Positions 52,560 through 63,056 of a stretch of DNA of 64,000 bases are shown here, one piece after another. The position numbers and the translations under genes are program-made. The DNA is from Diphasiastrum complanatum (taxonomy: Eukaryota > Streptophyta > Lycopodiopsida > Lycopodiales > Lycopodiaceae), in the NCBI GenBank assembly GCA_029204225.1, contig CM055094.1, positions 64,735,088 to 64,799,087 of the forward strand, in the 5' to 3' direction. A model generated the notes under the pieces. That model saw only the letters and a program-made list of their open reading frames with translations, had not been told where the DNA came from and did no database searches. Position 1 is the first letter of the stretch. Each line of letters begins with the position of its first letter.

Positions 52560-53326
52560 GGACAACTTTATCGCATGTGCAATGATTGAATTATACACCC
52601 ATGTGTCCTAACACACGAAGTGCCCCAAGTAGTAAGTATCGCCCATGAAGGAATAGGCAGAGGGCCTTTTGTTGCCAAAGCTACCAATAGGAAAGTGTTG
52701 TAACACGGCCTGTGGTGGCCCACAATGTTCAAAGATATTCATTATCAGGTTAAAAGGTGTGACATGTGCCAACGGTTCAATCAAACCCAAGAAAAGGATA
52801 GGATGCCGTTACAACCTATTCTGGTTGAGCTGCCATCTGAGAAATGGGGCATTGACTATGTCGGCCCTATTCGTCTAGCTGCGTGTGGCTCACAAGCTCG
52901 CTATATCATCGTAGCCACTGACTACTTGACCAAATGGGTTGAAGCCAAAGCAGTAAGGACATTTTGGGTGCCCACTGGAACTCGTGAGTGATTGCAGAAC
53001 ACATTTTCTAAATGAAACTATCATATCATCATGAAGATGGTTGAAGCTTTGCACTCAGACTGGGAACACAAACTTCATGCAACTTTATGGGCATTCAGAA
53101 TCACCTTTAAGGTGAAAACTGGGTGGAGAAACTCCATTTCAAATGGTGTATGGACAGGAAGCCGTAATGCCTATTGATTTTGTCGTTCCGAGTCTAAGAG
53201 TCACCTTTGCCGAATGACTAAGTATAGAGGAACTTTACCAAGAGGAGACTTCAAAATCTTTTCCAACTCCATGAAAACCACTTCCTAGCACTTCACGCCC
53301 TAGCTGTAGAGAAACAGCGAAGGAAA
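52560..53326 (+). pseudogene. gypsy integrase fragment (Tat/Athila-like)
   Basis: Reads the zinc-finger end (WWPTMFKDIHYQVKRCDMCQ), first catalytic Asp (EKWGIDYVGPI, then YIIVATDYLTKWVEAKA), a deletion, then CRTHFLNETI, HSDWEHKLHATLWAFRITFK and PFQMVYGQEAVMPIDF. It has several stops and frame changes. It is close in type to the integrase at 38640-39575. It ends exactly where the copia LTR-like sequence at 53327 starts. Confidence 0.85.
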
Positions 53327-53430
53327 TGAAGAAACTTAAAGTTTACGACCACAAAGCATTGCTAGCTTATAAACTGCAAACCACAATCCATCGCTATCGC
53401 ACTTGCATCGTGACATATACGAACAGTGAT
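53327..53430 (+). mobile_element. copia 5' LTR fragment
   Basis: TGAAGAAACTTAAAGTTTACG and the next ~80 bp match 57816-57918, which follows the RNase H of the same copia behind a purine-rich GAGAGGGAGC. The remainder of the 5' LTR, the primer-binding site and the start of gag are missing. Confidence 0.65.
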
Positions 53431-53519
53431 GACAACAAAGTCTGACAGATTGCAAAGATCGCAATAAATCGCAACAATGCAAGAAGAAGCCTCATCCTAA
53501 GAGGGAGTCATTTCAACGA

Positions 53520-54622
53520 TCAAATCGCAACCAACAAAGAGAAGCCAACAAAGAAGAAAGATAAAAAAAACCTACTCAGCACAGACCGTAGGGTGGTGAA
53601 AAGAAATCATGTGCTAGATGCAGATGTGATGGACATACCGTCGACACATGTTGTTTCAATCCAAACATCCAATGTGTACATTGTCACAAGAAGGGTCATG
53701 TAGTAGTGGACTGCTATCAGAACCCAAGAAACAAGAAGACGCCAAGCAGGAAGGAGTCCTCCAACAACTCGTCGTATGTAGAGGAGCCAGAATCCTCTAG
53801 AACAACTGAGGAGAGGTCAAACAATAATCCATCTACTTATTTATGCACAGATGTGTGTGTTACATTGCAAGCCGACATTCGAGAAGTTGTTCTTGATTCA
53901 GGTGCCACGTCAAATTTTGTGACAACAAGACACATGATAGTTGACTTTCAACAAATAGATTCATCCAGATACATCGTACTAGGAGATGGATCGCAACATC
54001 AAGCCTAACGAAACTGGCGCATTATGGTTGTACATCAACGACAGAGACAAAAGACTTGATGATGCTCTATACATACCAACTGGCGCATTATGGTTGTACA
54101 CCAATGGCAGAGACAAAAGACTTGATGATGTCCTATACATACCCACCTTACAAAAGGATCTTCTATCCGTGGCAACAATAGCAAATGTCATAATGAGTGT
54201 GACATTCACAGATGAAACATGCAATGTCACTTATGCCAACACCAGTACTCTCGTCACACAAGGCAGATGCCAAGGCAACCTATATTATCTGAAGGTACGC
54301 CTACCGGCAGAACAAGCTCATCAAACCCATGAGTCGATGGACTTCCCATGGCATAAGAGACTATGTCATATGAACCCAATGGCGCTATACAAAGCAAGTC
54401 AAAATGGCACATTCACAGGAGTAAGCATCAAAGATGCAAATTTGACACCCTGTGATGCATGCAACAAAGGGAAGATGTCATGAACATCCTTCACCAGGGA
54501 TTCATTCAAAGCAACAGAGCTCCTAGAACTAATATACTCTGACATCTGTGGACCTTTTAATGTGCTCTCTGTGGGAGGCTCTCAAGAATATATCACTTTC
54601 ATCGATGATTTCAGTAAGTTTG
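53520..54622 (+). pseudogene. copia gag end, protease and integrase N-terminus
   Basis: Two zinc knuckles (CARCRCDGHTVDTC and CVHCHKKGHVVVDC), protease (VVLDSGATSNFV, with the active Asp-Ser-Gly intact), a frame change near 54000, then the pre-integrase region (FPWHKRLCHMNPMALYKAS, CDACNKGKMS) and the first integrase Asp (YSDICGPFNVLSVGGSQE, TFIDDFSKFA). A 66-bp stretch coding TGALWLY and KRLDDALYIPT occurs twice in tandem (about 54019-54084 and 54085-54150). The frame breaks off at 54622, where sequence of the opposite orientation begins. Confidence 0.85.
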
Positions 54623-56530
54623 CCAGTTGTAGATACTCCTATGCATTTGGCCTATATAAGTAGAGTGAATTTGAAATATAGCCTAGGGGTTGATCCATGT
54701 AGACTTCTTCGTCTAACTCACCATGCAAGAAGGTTGTCTTCTCATCCACAATGTGAATCCTGAGATCATAAGCAGCTGCATATGCAAATAGTAAACGTAG
54801 GGACGAATGTTTCACAACATGAGAGAAGGTCTCAGCATAGTCAATACCATATCTCTGAGAAAATCCCTTTTTCACAAGTCTTGCTTTATACTTTGAGACA
54901 TCTCCATCTGGTCCATACTTCAATTTGTATACTCATTTGCATTTTAGAGTCTTTTGATTATCTGGTAGTGGTTGCAACGTCCATACCTGGTTCTTCCTTA
55001 AGGATTCAATCTCCTAATTCATGGCTTGGATCCATTTGTCCTTCTTTGGATATTCAATTGTTTCCTCGAATGTTTGTGGTTCACTACTGAATCCACAAAA
55101 CTCTTCTGATGTAGAAGCTGAGCTGCCTGGCATAAATCTTGTTGGCGCTCTTCATTCTCTTGTCGACCTTTTAGGAGATCCTCCTGAAACTGCAATGCTT
55201 TTGCCTTTATCTGCTCTGCTAAGACCTGAACCATTTCAGTTTACAGGTACTGTAGCAGTAGGCTGTCTAGCGAATCTTTCATTGTCTGATTCATCACTCG
55301 AATGAGATGTGACTCAAACATCTTTGTGAGTGTTTGTCCTCTGCTCCCTTTGTCGCAGTTGGCAGATCATAGTACTGTCTTTCAAGAACTGCATAACTGA
55401 CAGGATCATTGTTGGCCATCATTCTGCTCTCATCAAATTTGACATCTGTGACTATCTTCACTGTGTTTGTCTCTGGCATATAGACTCTCTATATGACGAA
55501 TTATTGTCATATCCTACAAGATATCCTTGTTCTGCTTTCTCATCAAGCTTCTTTCGAAGCTTATCAGGAACATGTGCATAAGCTGCACAGCCAAAGATAT
55601 GAATGTGAGTTAGATTGGGTTTTCCACCCCACCATAATTCGTGTGGTGTCATGTAAGGAACACCAGACTTTCCTAACCTATTTTGAATGTAAGCAGATGT
55701 AGTTACTGCTTCAGCCCGTAGCACTCTTGGAGCCTTTGAGTACGCCATCATGCATCTGGCAGCTTCCATTAGAGTCTTGTTCTTTCTTTTGGTAACACCG
55801 TTGTGCTGCGATGTGTAAGATGTAGTTCTTCTGTGAATGATACCATGATCATTGCAAAAGTTAGTGAATCGATTTGAGATGTATTCTCCACCTCAATCTG
55901 TTCTGATCTACTTCACCTTATTACTAGTGCATCTTTCTGCCCAATTCACATACTCTGTAAATTTGTCAAATGCTTCTAATTTATTATGAATAAAGTAGAC
56001 TCTGGCAAACTTACCGTAATCATCAATAAAGGTAATGTAATATTTTGAGCCTCCTACTGAGATCACATTGAAAGGTCCACAGATGTCAGGATGCACTAAC
56101 TCCAGAATCTTGGTCGTTCTGTAGGAGTCCTTGAAAAAAGGAGTACATGACATCTTACCCTTCAGACATGCATTATAGGTCATCGAACTGGTTGCATTCG
56201 AGGTGCTCACCCATGTGATTGCTCCATAATGGCTTGCTTGATATAGTGCCATTGAATTCATATGGCATAGTCTCCTGTGCCATAGAGTATCTGGCGAATC
56301 ATCATGAGTCTGATGCACTTGATCTGCCAGCAGGCATACCTTCAAGTGATACAGATTGTCTTTTCTTCTATCTTGAGTGATCAGAGTACTAGTACTTGCA
56401 TCAACAACGTTGCATGCTTCGTCTGAGAACGTTACACGCATCTCTGCATCAGTTATTCTTGCCACTAATAGCAAGTCCTGCTGTAGTGTAGGCATGAATA
56501 GAACATCTTTGACGTGCAGCTTATACGCTG
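54623..56530 (-). pseudogene. second copia copy in opposite orientation: integrase to RT start
   Basis: Read on the minus strand: pre-integrase region (VKDVLFMPTLQQDLLLVARI, LWHRRLCHMNSMALYQAS), integrase core (VHPDICGPFNVISVGGSKYY, TFIDDYGKFARVYFIHNK), integrase end (SAYIQNRLGKSGVPYMTPHE, FGCAAYAHVPDKLRKKLD), a linker, and the start of reverse transcriptase (KYKARLVKKGFSQRYGIDYA, DEKTTFLHGELDEEVYMDQP). It repeats integrase parts already present on the plus strand, so it is a separate, related copy, not just the missing middle turned round. Confidence 0.88.
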
Positions 56531-56537
56531 AACACCT

Positions 56538-57770
56538 ATGACACACGAGAAATCTGTTGTCAACAAAAAGGACAAAGGCAAACAAATTGTTGCACCTGCA
56601 CCACCTCCAAGGAGATCCAACAGAGAGAGAAGACAACCTGTTAGGTATATACCAGACAGTTCAGTTTCAACTCAAGAAGAGTTCTGCGGACTCGGCAGTG
56701 AACCCCAAACATATGAAGATGTTGTCAACAGTCCAAAGAAAGAAAATTGGATTAAGGCCATGGAAGATGAAATGACCTCCATGAAACAAAATGACGTGTG
56801 GAACCTCGAACTCTTACCAGCAGACTGGAAAACTCTCAAATGCAAATGGTTCTACAAATACAAATATGGATCAGATGGCAATGTATCAATATACAAGGCC
56901 ACGAACTAGTTGCCAAGGGTTTCTCACAAAGCTATGGTGTGGACTACATTGATACCTTTTTCCCTATAGTCAAGCACGCTTTGCTACGCATATTGTTTGC
57001 ATATGCAACAGCCTACAGTCTCAAGATCCATATCGTAGATCAGAAGACAACGTTTTTGCATGGAGATCTGAAGGAAGAAATCTACATGGACCAACCGCCA
57101 GGATTTACATGCAAAACATTTCTTAGCTATATGTCTGCAAGATGTGTAAGAGCATCTACAGACTAAAACAGTCTACCAAGCAATGTATAAGAAGAAGGAT
57201 CACGCACTCAGATCCTTGGTCTTCCAACCTTTAAGGGCTGGTTATAATGTCTATGTGAAGATGATAGATGGTAAAATCATTATCATTAGAGTCTACATCG
57301 ATGACACATTGATTCCATCGAGGAGTGACAGTCTGATTGCACAAGTAAACGAGGATATCTCAAAACACTTTGAGATATCAGATCTAGGTGAAGCAAGATG
57401 CTACCTAGGTTTACAGATTGAAAGAGGACTTGAAGGTGGGAAATTATTTCTACACTAGTCAAGATACATCCACAAGATAATTGATGATTTCCAGATGACA
57501 GATTTCACTCTAATAGTTCCTGGCATAGTGTTGGCTAATGAAGATTGTCCTCGAAACGATGCAGAGACTCTACATATGGATAACAGTTCCACCATACACT
57601 TGACAAAGGATCCCGTGTTTCATTCCAGAATGAACCACATTGCTATCAAGTATCATCTGATAAGGGATCTAATTGAAAAGGGAAAGCTGAAAATCGAGTT
57701 CGTTCCAACAAAGGAGATGGTGGCTGATATTCTTACAAAGCCTCTTGACAAGGCAATGTTTGAAAAATAG
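56538..57770 (+). pseudogene. copia reverse transcriptase and RNase H end
   Basis: Reads the integrase/RT linker (RRSNRERRQPVRYIP), ENWIKAMEDEMTSMKQNDVW, LKCKWFYKYKYGSDGNVSIY, then with frame changes KGFSQSYGVDY, FLHGDLKEEIYMDQPPGF, the catalytic box (RVYIDDTLIPSRSDS, where plant elements usually have YVDD), FEISDLGEARCYLGLQIERG, and RNase H (LHMDNSSTIHLTKDPVFHSR, IEFVPTKEMVADILTKPLDK). Stops and a large deletion in RNase H show it is dead. It continues the plus-strand copia interrupted at 54622. Confidence 0.88.
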
Positions 57771-57815
57771 CATCAAGTCTAGCTGTCATGAAGCTACCAT
57801 GCTTTGAGAGGGAGC

Positions 57816-57918
57816 TGAAGAAACTTGAAGTTTATGGCCACAAAACATCGTTATCTTATGAACCACAAACTACAATCCATCGCTATCACACCTGCATCGC
57901 GACGTATACAAACGGCCA
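57816..57918 (+). mobile_element. start of copia 3' LTR
   Basis: Starts TGAAGAAACTTGAAGTTTATG directly after the purine-rich GAGAGGGAGC and matches the fragment at 53327. Beyond ~57918 the two copies can no longer be aligned because the 5' copy is truncated, so the true LTR may extend into the CCGCA-rich tract. Confidence 0.65.
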
Positions 57919-58335
57919 CCGCATTAGACTGCATTCAACCGCTCCACCGCATTCAGCCGTATCATCTATAACAGACCACATACATCACTTCCAAATGCAT
58001 CCAACCACCATAGAACGCACTCAAACCTCACTCAACCGCAACTACTGCATTCAACTGCACCCATCTCTATTCGCTATCAATCACAACAGACCGCAACAGA
58101 CTGCAAACAGACCGCAACACAAAGCAACACACCGCAACACACCGCAATCAACCGCAACGTCTGCATTCAACGATAGACAGCATTCCACTTTAAACCGATC
58201 CCACCCCGACTGCATTCGTAGCGCCCGCATTCAACCACCAACAGCCGCATTCCAACTGCACAACTGTCACCCATAGCGACCGTATTCCACCGCACACAAC
58301 CGCATTCCGAACAGCAAAGACCACGAGTTAAGTTA
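57919..58335. repeat. G-poor CCGCA/GCATTCA-rich tract
   Basis: About 400 bases in which CCGCA, GCATTC, CAACCGCA and ACCGCAACA phrases recur irregularly. The plus strand is dominated by A and C with very little G outside the CCGCA and GCATTC words. The 162-codon ORF across it (His, Pro, Thr, Arg-rich) is a by-product of this composition. It may be the body of the copia LTR or the leader of the gag that follows. Confidence 0.6.
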
Positions 58336-58387
58336 CCAAAGAGTCCAAGAGGCCTGATTCCAAATTCCTAAGGTACTCTAGAGTATT

Positions 58388-60068
58388 ATGGATCGTCCTT
58401 ATGATCCGAATTCCACAGAGGACTATCCACCATAGATGGTCTGCCCATCCACTGAACAGGCTCGATTTAATCGATATTCTAGAATGAAATCCCAAGTCCA
58501 AGAGCCATCCATTAACCCATTCGACAGATGGGGACCCATGCATTTTGAAGCTCCATATGATCGACCACATTTTCATGCTGCCGAATCTTCACATGCACAA
58601 GCTCACTTAAACGGAGTTTTTGCAAATAATGTTCCATGTACTGAAAAACGTACTCCAAAGCTAGATTTACCTAAGTATGACGGTAACACTGATCCTCAAA
58701 GATTTTTTCAAGTCTTTGAGAATGCATGTGATGTCTATGGTGAGACATCATCAGACGCCATGGTACAGCTCTTCTCGATGACCATGAATTATCGAACACG
58801 AGAATGGTTTTTTAACCTTGATCATGAAGATAAACGAGACTGGTCACTCTTGAAGGAGGCATTTATCAAAAGCTCCAAACCATTTCGCTTGATCGAAAGT
58901 TCTTTTGTCAAGCTCGGTAATATCAAAATGACAAAGGACGAGAAACTAAGTGACTACATTGAACGATTTAAAAGATTAAAAAGTCAGGTACAAGAGCAAC
59001 CCACTAAGTCCATGCTTATAATTTGGTTCCTCATTGGACTCCCATGATGGATACGATGTGAACTTTGCTCCAATGATGAATACACATCATTGAAATAAGC
59101 CATGTCTGATGCCATTCGGGAGGAAGACGAGGGCTCAGATGTTGATGAGCCACGTGAATGGAGAGCACATCGTGCTGTCCAAGAAGCTCGCCCAAACAAA
59201 GAAACACGAGAACAATTGTGGAAAACATAGATGGAGTTGCTTAACTAGCAACACCAACAATAGATGAAGAAACTCACGAAAGAGTTTCAAAACACTCTTA
59301 AGTCTATCCAAAGTTCCATGCCAGGTCAGTTACCCACTGGCCAAATCCACCGTAGATGAGAGAACACATGGTGCCCTCATTGTCGAGGTGCCCACACTGG
59401 CAATGAGTGCCCTTCATACCAACTAGTCCCAGATACTTCATTGATCAAATGTGACATCTACGACTTTATGGGGCATACATCTCTTTATTGCTATTATAAC
59501 CCAAGGAACCAACCTCTCAACTAGTAAGGGGGACATTATCAACCTCCTCGACAACCGTTTGTTTCACAGAACCAACACATGCACTACCAACCACAAAACA
59601 ATCAAGTCCATATACAAGAGTTGCCCAAACAACCTAGACATGAACCTCAACCACAGTTGGCGCTCTTAGGACCACCTCCAAGAGGACAACATGATCTAGG
59701 AGCACAAAAACATAGGCACCCTCGAGAGTTTGCACAAGCACATCTGGTAGAAAACTCCTACGATCAATCATATCATCATGATACAACACTTCCATCACCT
59801 AGTTCTCAAATATATCAAACCGACAACTCATGCTCGTGCAAACGAAATGAGTATTCCACAACACCAGAAAATCCAGCATAGCTAGCCATCCAAGATGGTT
59901 ACATGATCATTACAAGACCAATGAGCAACCACTGCTTTATTTGTGGTGAAATGGGACATTTTATGGCTGACTGTAAAGTTAAAAACCAATACCATGCGGA
60001 ATGTCCCGATTGTGTTCGCAAACACAGTTTCAAGGATTGTCCTAAACAACCTGGGCTAGTTAGTCGTT
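58388..60068 (+). pseudogene. Ty3/gypsy gag with several zinc knuckles
   Basis: From ATG 58388 with an in-frame stop near 58435, then a long open frame to 59047: LPKYDGNTDPQRFFQVFENA, EWFFNLDHEDKRDWSLLKEA, KLSDYIERFKRLKSQVQEQP, the pattern of retrotransposon gag (Pfam Retrotrans_gag). After more stops come four Cys/His clusters: CPHCRGAHTGNEC, CDIYDFMGHTSLYC, CFICGEMGHFMADC and CPDCVRKHSFKDC, separated by a Gln/Pro-rich stretch. Only the third is a classical CX2CX4HX4C. No protease or pol follows, so the element is truncated here. Confidence 0.82.
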
Positions 60069-60690
60069 AGTAGTAGTTTAGATCTAGGTAATTAGAAGTT
60101 AGATCCTAGGTGACCCAATTAGATCTAGAATAAATTACCCATAATATAGGATAATTAGACTAAATTATATTTACTTAGTTAGATAGACTAGCCAAATAGC
60201 TTTAGTTTAGATAGATCAGTCAGGTAATTAATTAGGCCCGAGTTAGCTAGAGTAAGTCTAAAATAGGTCAATAGCATTCAATTAGACAATCCAGACCCTG
60301 GTAGCTAGAATTAATCTAAGTTAGGTTGATTAGATCTGGGTAATTAGTTAGATAGATCTTAGAGTAGGTAGACCAATTAGATCAGTTAGAATGGACTTAG
60401 GATTACTTTAACCTTTTTAGGATAATCGACCATGATCCATAGAGTAGCAAACTAGGATTAGCTTACCTCCTTAGGAATAGATAGCTAGGTAGATTAGATT
60501 AGGTGAGTCTAAATTATACAGGTAGCTTAAGTTAGGGGTCTTAGATAAATTAGGCTTAGCGTACAATTCGATCGATCCAATTAGATTAGATTAATGCCCC
60601 ATAGAATAACTTAGCCATAATTTTAGAATAGATCGATCAGACATTAGGATAGATAGAAATTAGATTATATCTAGTTTAAAAGGCTAGATG
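60069..60690. repeat. degenerate TTAGATCTAG-rich tract
   Basis: About 600 bases full of TTAGAT, ATCTAG, TAGATTAG and AATTAG words without fixed spacing. No ORF. Each word is close to its own reverse complement, so the tract reads much the same on both strands. It could be a decayed satellite or a low-complexity part of the preceding gypsy element. Confidence 0.55.
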
Positions 60691-60699
60691 CGATGCCGA

Positions 60700-61560
60700 C
60701 AGGCTCCTGAATCTAGAAATCCCACCTTGTACAAACTGCCCTCATCGATCTATAAATCCCCGGCCTACCCCACCTTTTTCCTTGTAAAAATACTTTGGAA
60801 ATGTCCTGAATGGATCAAAAAGAGCAATATTGGTTTTTTTTTTGTGCATTTGCAGCTGAGTTTAATTTTACACATAGAAAATTTGACACTCCCTCCTTAT
60901 TTATCTTTACAAAAAGAATATTTAAGCTCCAATGCCGATTGCAATAACCAAGATACAAATATTGTTAAATTCATATTTATGAAAAAATTCCATTCTTATT
61001 AAAGCAATGAGGCATGCAACAATTCCAATTAAAGTAACAAAAACAAAAGAGCAATCCTTACTTATTTTCATATGGAATCAAATAAAATTTCGCCATAGGA
61101 CTGCACTCGATAAAATAGACAGCCTTCTCAACATTGGCTTCTTTCGCCTTTATCGCTCCCATGAAAAATGGACTAACTACAAAAACTGTACCATGGGAAT
61201 CGAAACTAATACTATTCTACAAAAAAGAAACTCCAGCCTCTACTATTGCATCTGAAATTTCTGAGATCTTATCTTTTGGCTTGGCACAAAATTTGGGACC
61301 TAATCTAAAGCTTCTACGTGTATCTGGAAGAAAAAAATCAAAAAAGTTGTCGAGAAGATCAATTTTGTTAGCTAGGTAGGTCTCGTATTGATTATAATGG
61401 TTAGAATAAAAAAAAACCTAGGCTGGATCGTATGGAATTCTCACAAAAACATTATGTACAGGAGCGGAAACAGAAATGGAAAGAATATTTACAGATTTTT
61501 CTATTATTCTGTCTAGCTCCTCTTGGGTAATGAACACTTTTGGTGATGAAACTTACTGAG
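60700..61560. other. AT-rich island, decayed coding-like sequence on both strands
   Basis: Strongly AT-rich. The plus strand has a coding-like stretch at 61134-61379 (MASFAFIAPMKNGLTTKTVP, then KKETPASTIASEISEILSFG and a Lys/Arg-rich end). The minus strand has a hydrophobic segment near 60930-61050 (CSFVFVTLIGIVACLIALIR). Neither matches a family I know, and none fits the LTR elements around. It may be part of the same insertion as the frames at 61561-62728. Confidence 0.3.
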
Positions 61561-62728
61561 GAGCTGGACGAATAACAGGAGGAGAACTGGGTGAACATTC
61601 TCGATATGAGTCAGATTCTCCAACATCTGACTTAGAGCTCAAGAAGAGTCTCTTGGCCGGGATACATCTACCACCTTCTATAAGAGTGGCAAGTTTTGAA
61701 TACTCTTCAATAAACTTTAAGAAGAATATAGTCAAATCCAAAAATGACTTGAGTTCACGAGAATTTTCCAAAAATTGGCCATTCTATGGGAAAAGGAAAG
61801 AGAAATTCTATCACTTTGCCTACTTATAAAATAAATAATAATTTTTTTTTGACAATATCGGATATATCGGATCTTTTTTACTTCACTGAAGCTGAGACTC
61901 TTTGCATTTTGAGCAAAGAGCTTGATAAATTTTCGGATATAATTGATTTTGATGCTGATAATCTTCTCCTTGGTGTTGATGATGTACATAATGATAAGTT
62001 TTATATAGAGAAAGATTTCTTGAAAATGGCTATGGAGGAAATGCGCAACAAAGAAGATGATCTACCTTTTGAGGAGGAGTTTCTTAGAATCCAAAGTCAA
62101 CTTGGTTTTCCACAGCCAACTGTCTATTCACCAACAATATTGACATCGAAAGGTGGACATAATATTGATGGAGAGACAGTAATCAGAGAAGACAAATCTC
62201 AATACGTAAATTTTTGTCTCTTATCAAGTACTAGTAGATTTGTTATGTCAGATTATATACTGGAGCTTACTTTTTTTTTTATCATTTCAGGAAACAATTT
62301 TTCTTGATGATTTTGCAATTTGTCGAGGAGGGCAGAGATCTTCTGCGAGAGAATTTTCAAGAGATCATGCACTTGGGCACTATCTAAAGTCCTTCAAGAA
62401 TAATGAGATAAGTGTTGCCCATTCAAAGTTTCATCAACATGGTGAAACTATGATTATGGCAATCAAGGCACTGTCTCATTTTCTTGGAGGACATAATTTT
62501 AATAAGGTGCATAAAATAATTTTTGTAAAGAAAACTATTGCGGTTAAAATTTTAGGATATGGACCAGTGAATTCCATGCTCAAATCATCTCATTTTGCAG
62601 TGTATGCTACTTACGTTGATCTGAGTAAGCATGAAAACTATGAGCTATTGGATCCATATGAAAGAAGAAAATTGTTGCATGATTCTAAGTGGCAACTTTC
62701 ATTGGAAAAAATGTCAGAAGCAAATTAG
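61561..62728 (+). pseudogene. unrecognised AT-rich coding sequence, two or three frames
   Basis: Consecutive plus-strand frames look protein-coding: about 61561-61830 (ESDSPTSDLELKKSLLAGIH), 61786-62210 (FTEAETLCILSKELDKFSDI, EDDLPFEEEFLRIQSQLGFP) and 62291-62728 (FLDDFAICRGGQRSSAREFS, ELLDPYERRKLLHDSKWQLS, stop). The last two could be joined either by an intron (donor GTAAAT at 62206, acceptor TTTCAG at about 62290 after a T run) or by a frameshift. Composition and codon use differ from the retroelements. No domain is recognised. A broken host gene or an old viral insertion are both possible; I cannot tell which. Confidence 0.4.
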
Positions 62729-63045
62729 ATACTGCTGAATTGTACTTTGTAAATATTTTTATTAAATATACAAAATTTTATTGTGTGTCTATAGCCTACT
62801 GGCTTGTATAAATTTGCATGCTTTTTGAAATTTTTTATAATCCGTCGATTTTGTATTATGACGAATTTGGATTCTTCTGTAAAACCATTGGAAAAGTTGC
62901 AGTATATAGCTATTTTTTGTGCTAGTCCCGCCATGTTGTGTACTTTTATGAAATGCCGCTCTTGCTTGCCAATGAGATTTTTCCATTCCTTGCGATGACC
63001 ATATGCAAAGACTTCCACTATTTCTTGCAAAGAATGTCGAATGAT
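62725..63045 (-). other. coding-like minus-strand frame, unrecognised
   Basis: An open minus-strand frame of about 100 codons (EVFAYGHRKEWKNLIGKQER, KIAIYCNFSNGFTEESKFVI) in the same AT-rich island, tail to tail with the plus-strand frame above. No family recognised. It adjoins copia sequence at about 63050. Confidence 0.3.
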
Positions 63046-63056
63046 GTCGTAATATG

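Noticed and set aside
53327-57918. Simple inversion of the middle of one copia element
   Set aside because: The inverted part repeats integr­ase sequence already present on the plus strand, so two copies are involved.
57788-58276. 162-codon ORF rich in His, Pro, Thr and Arg
   Set aside because: A by-product of the CCGCA/GCATTCA repeats; no domain and no start context.
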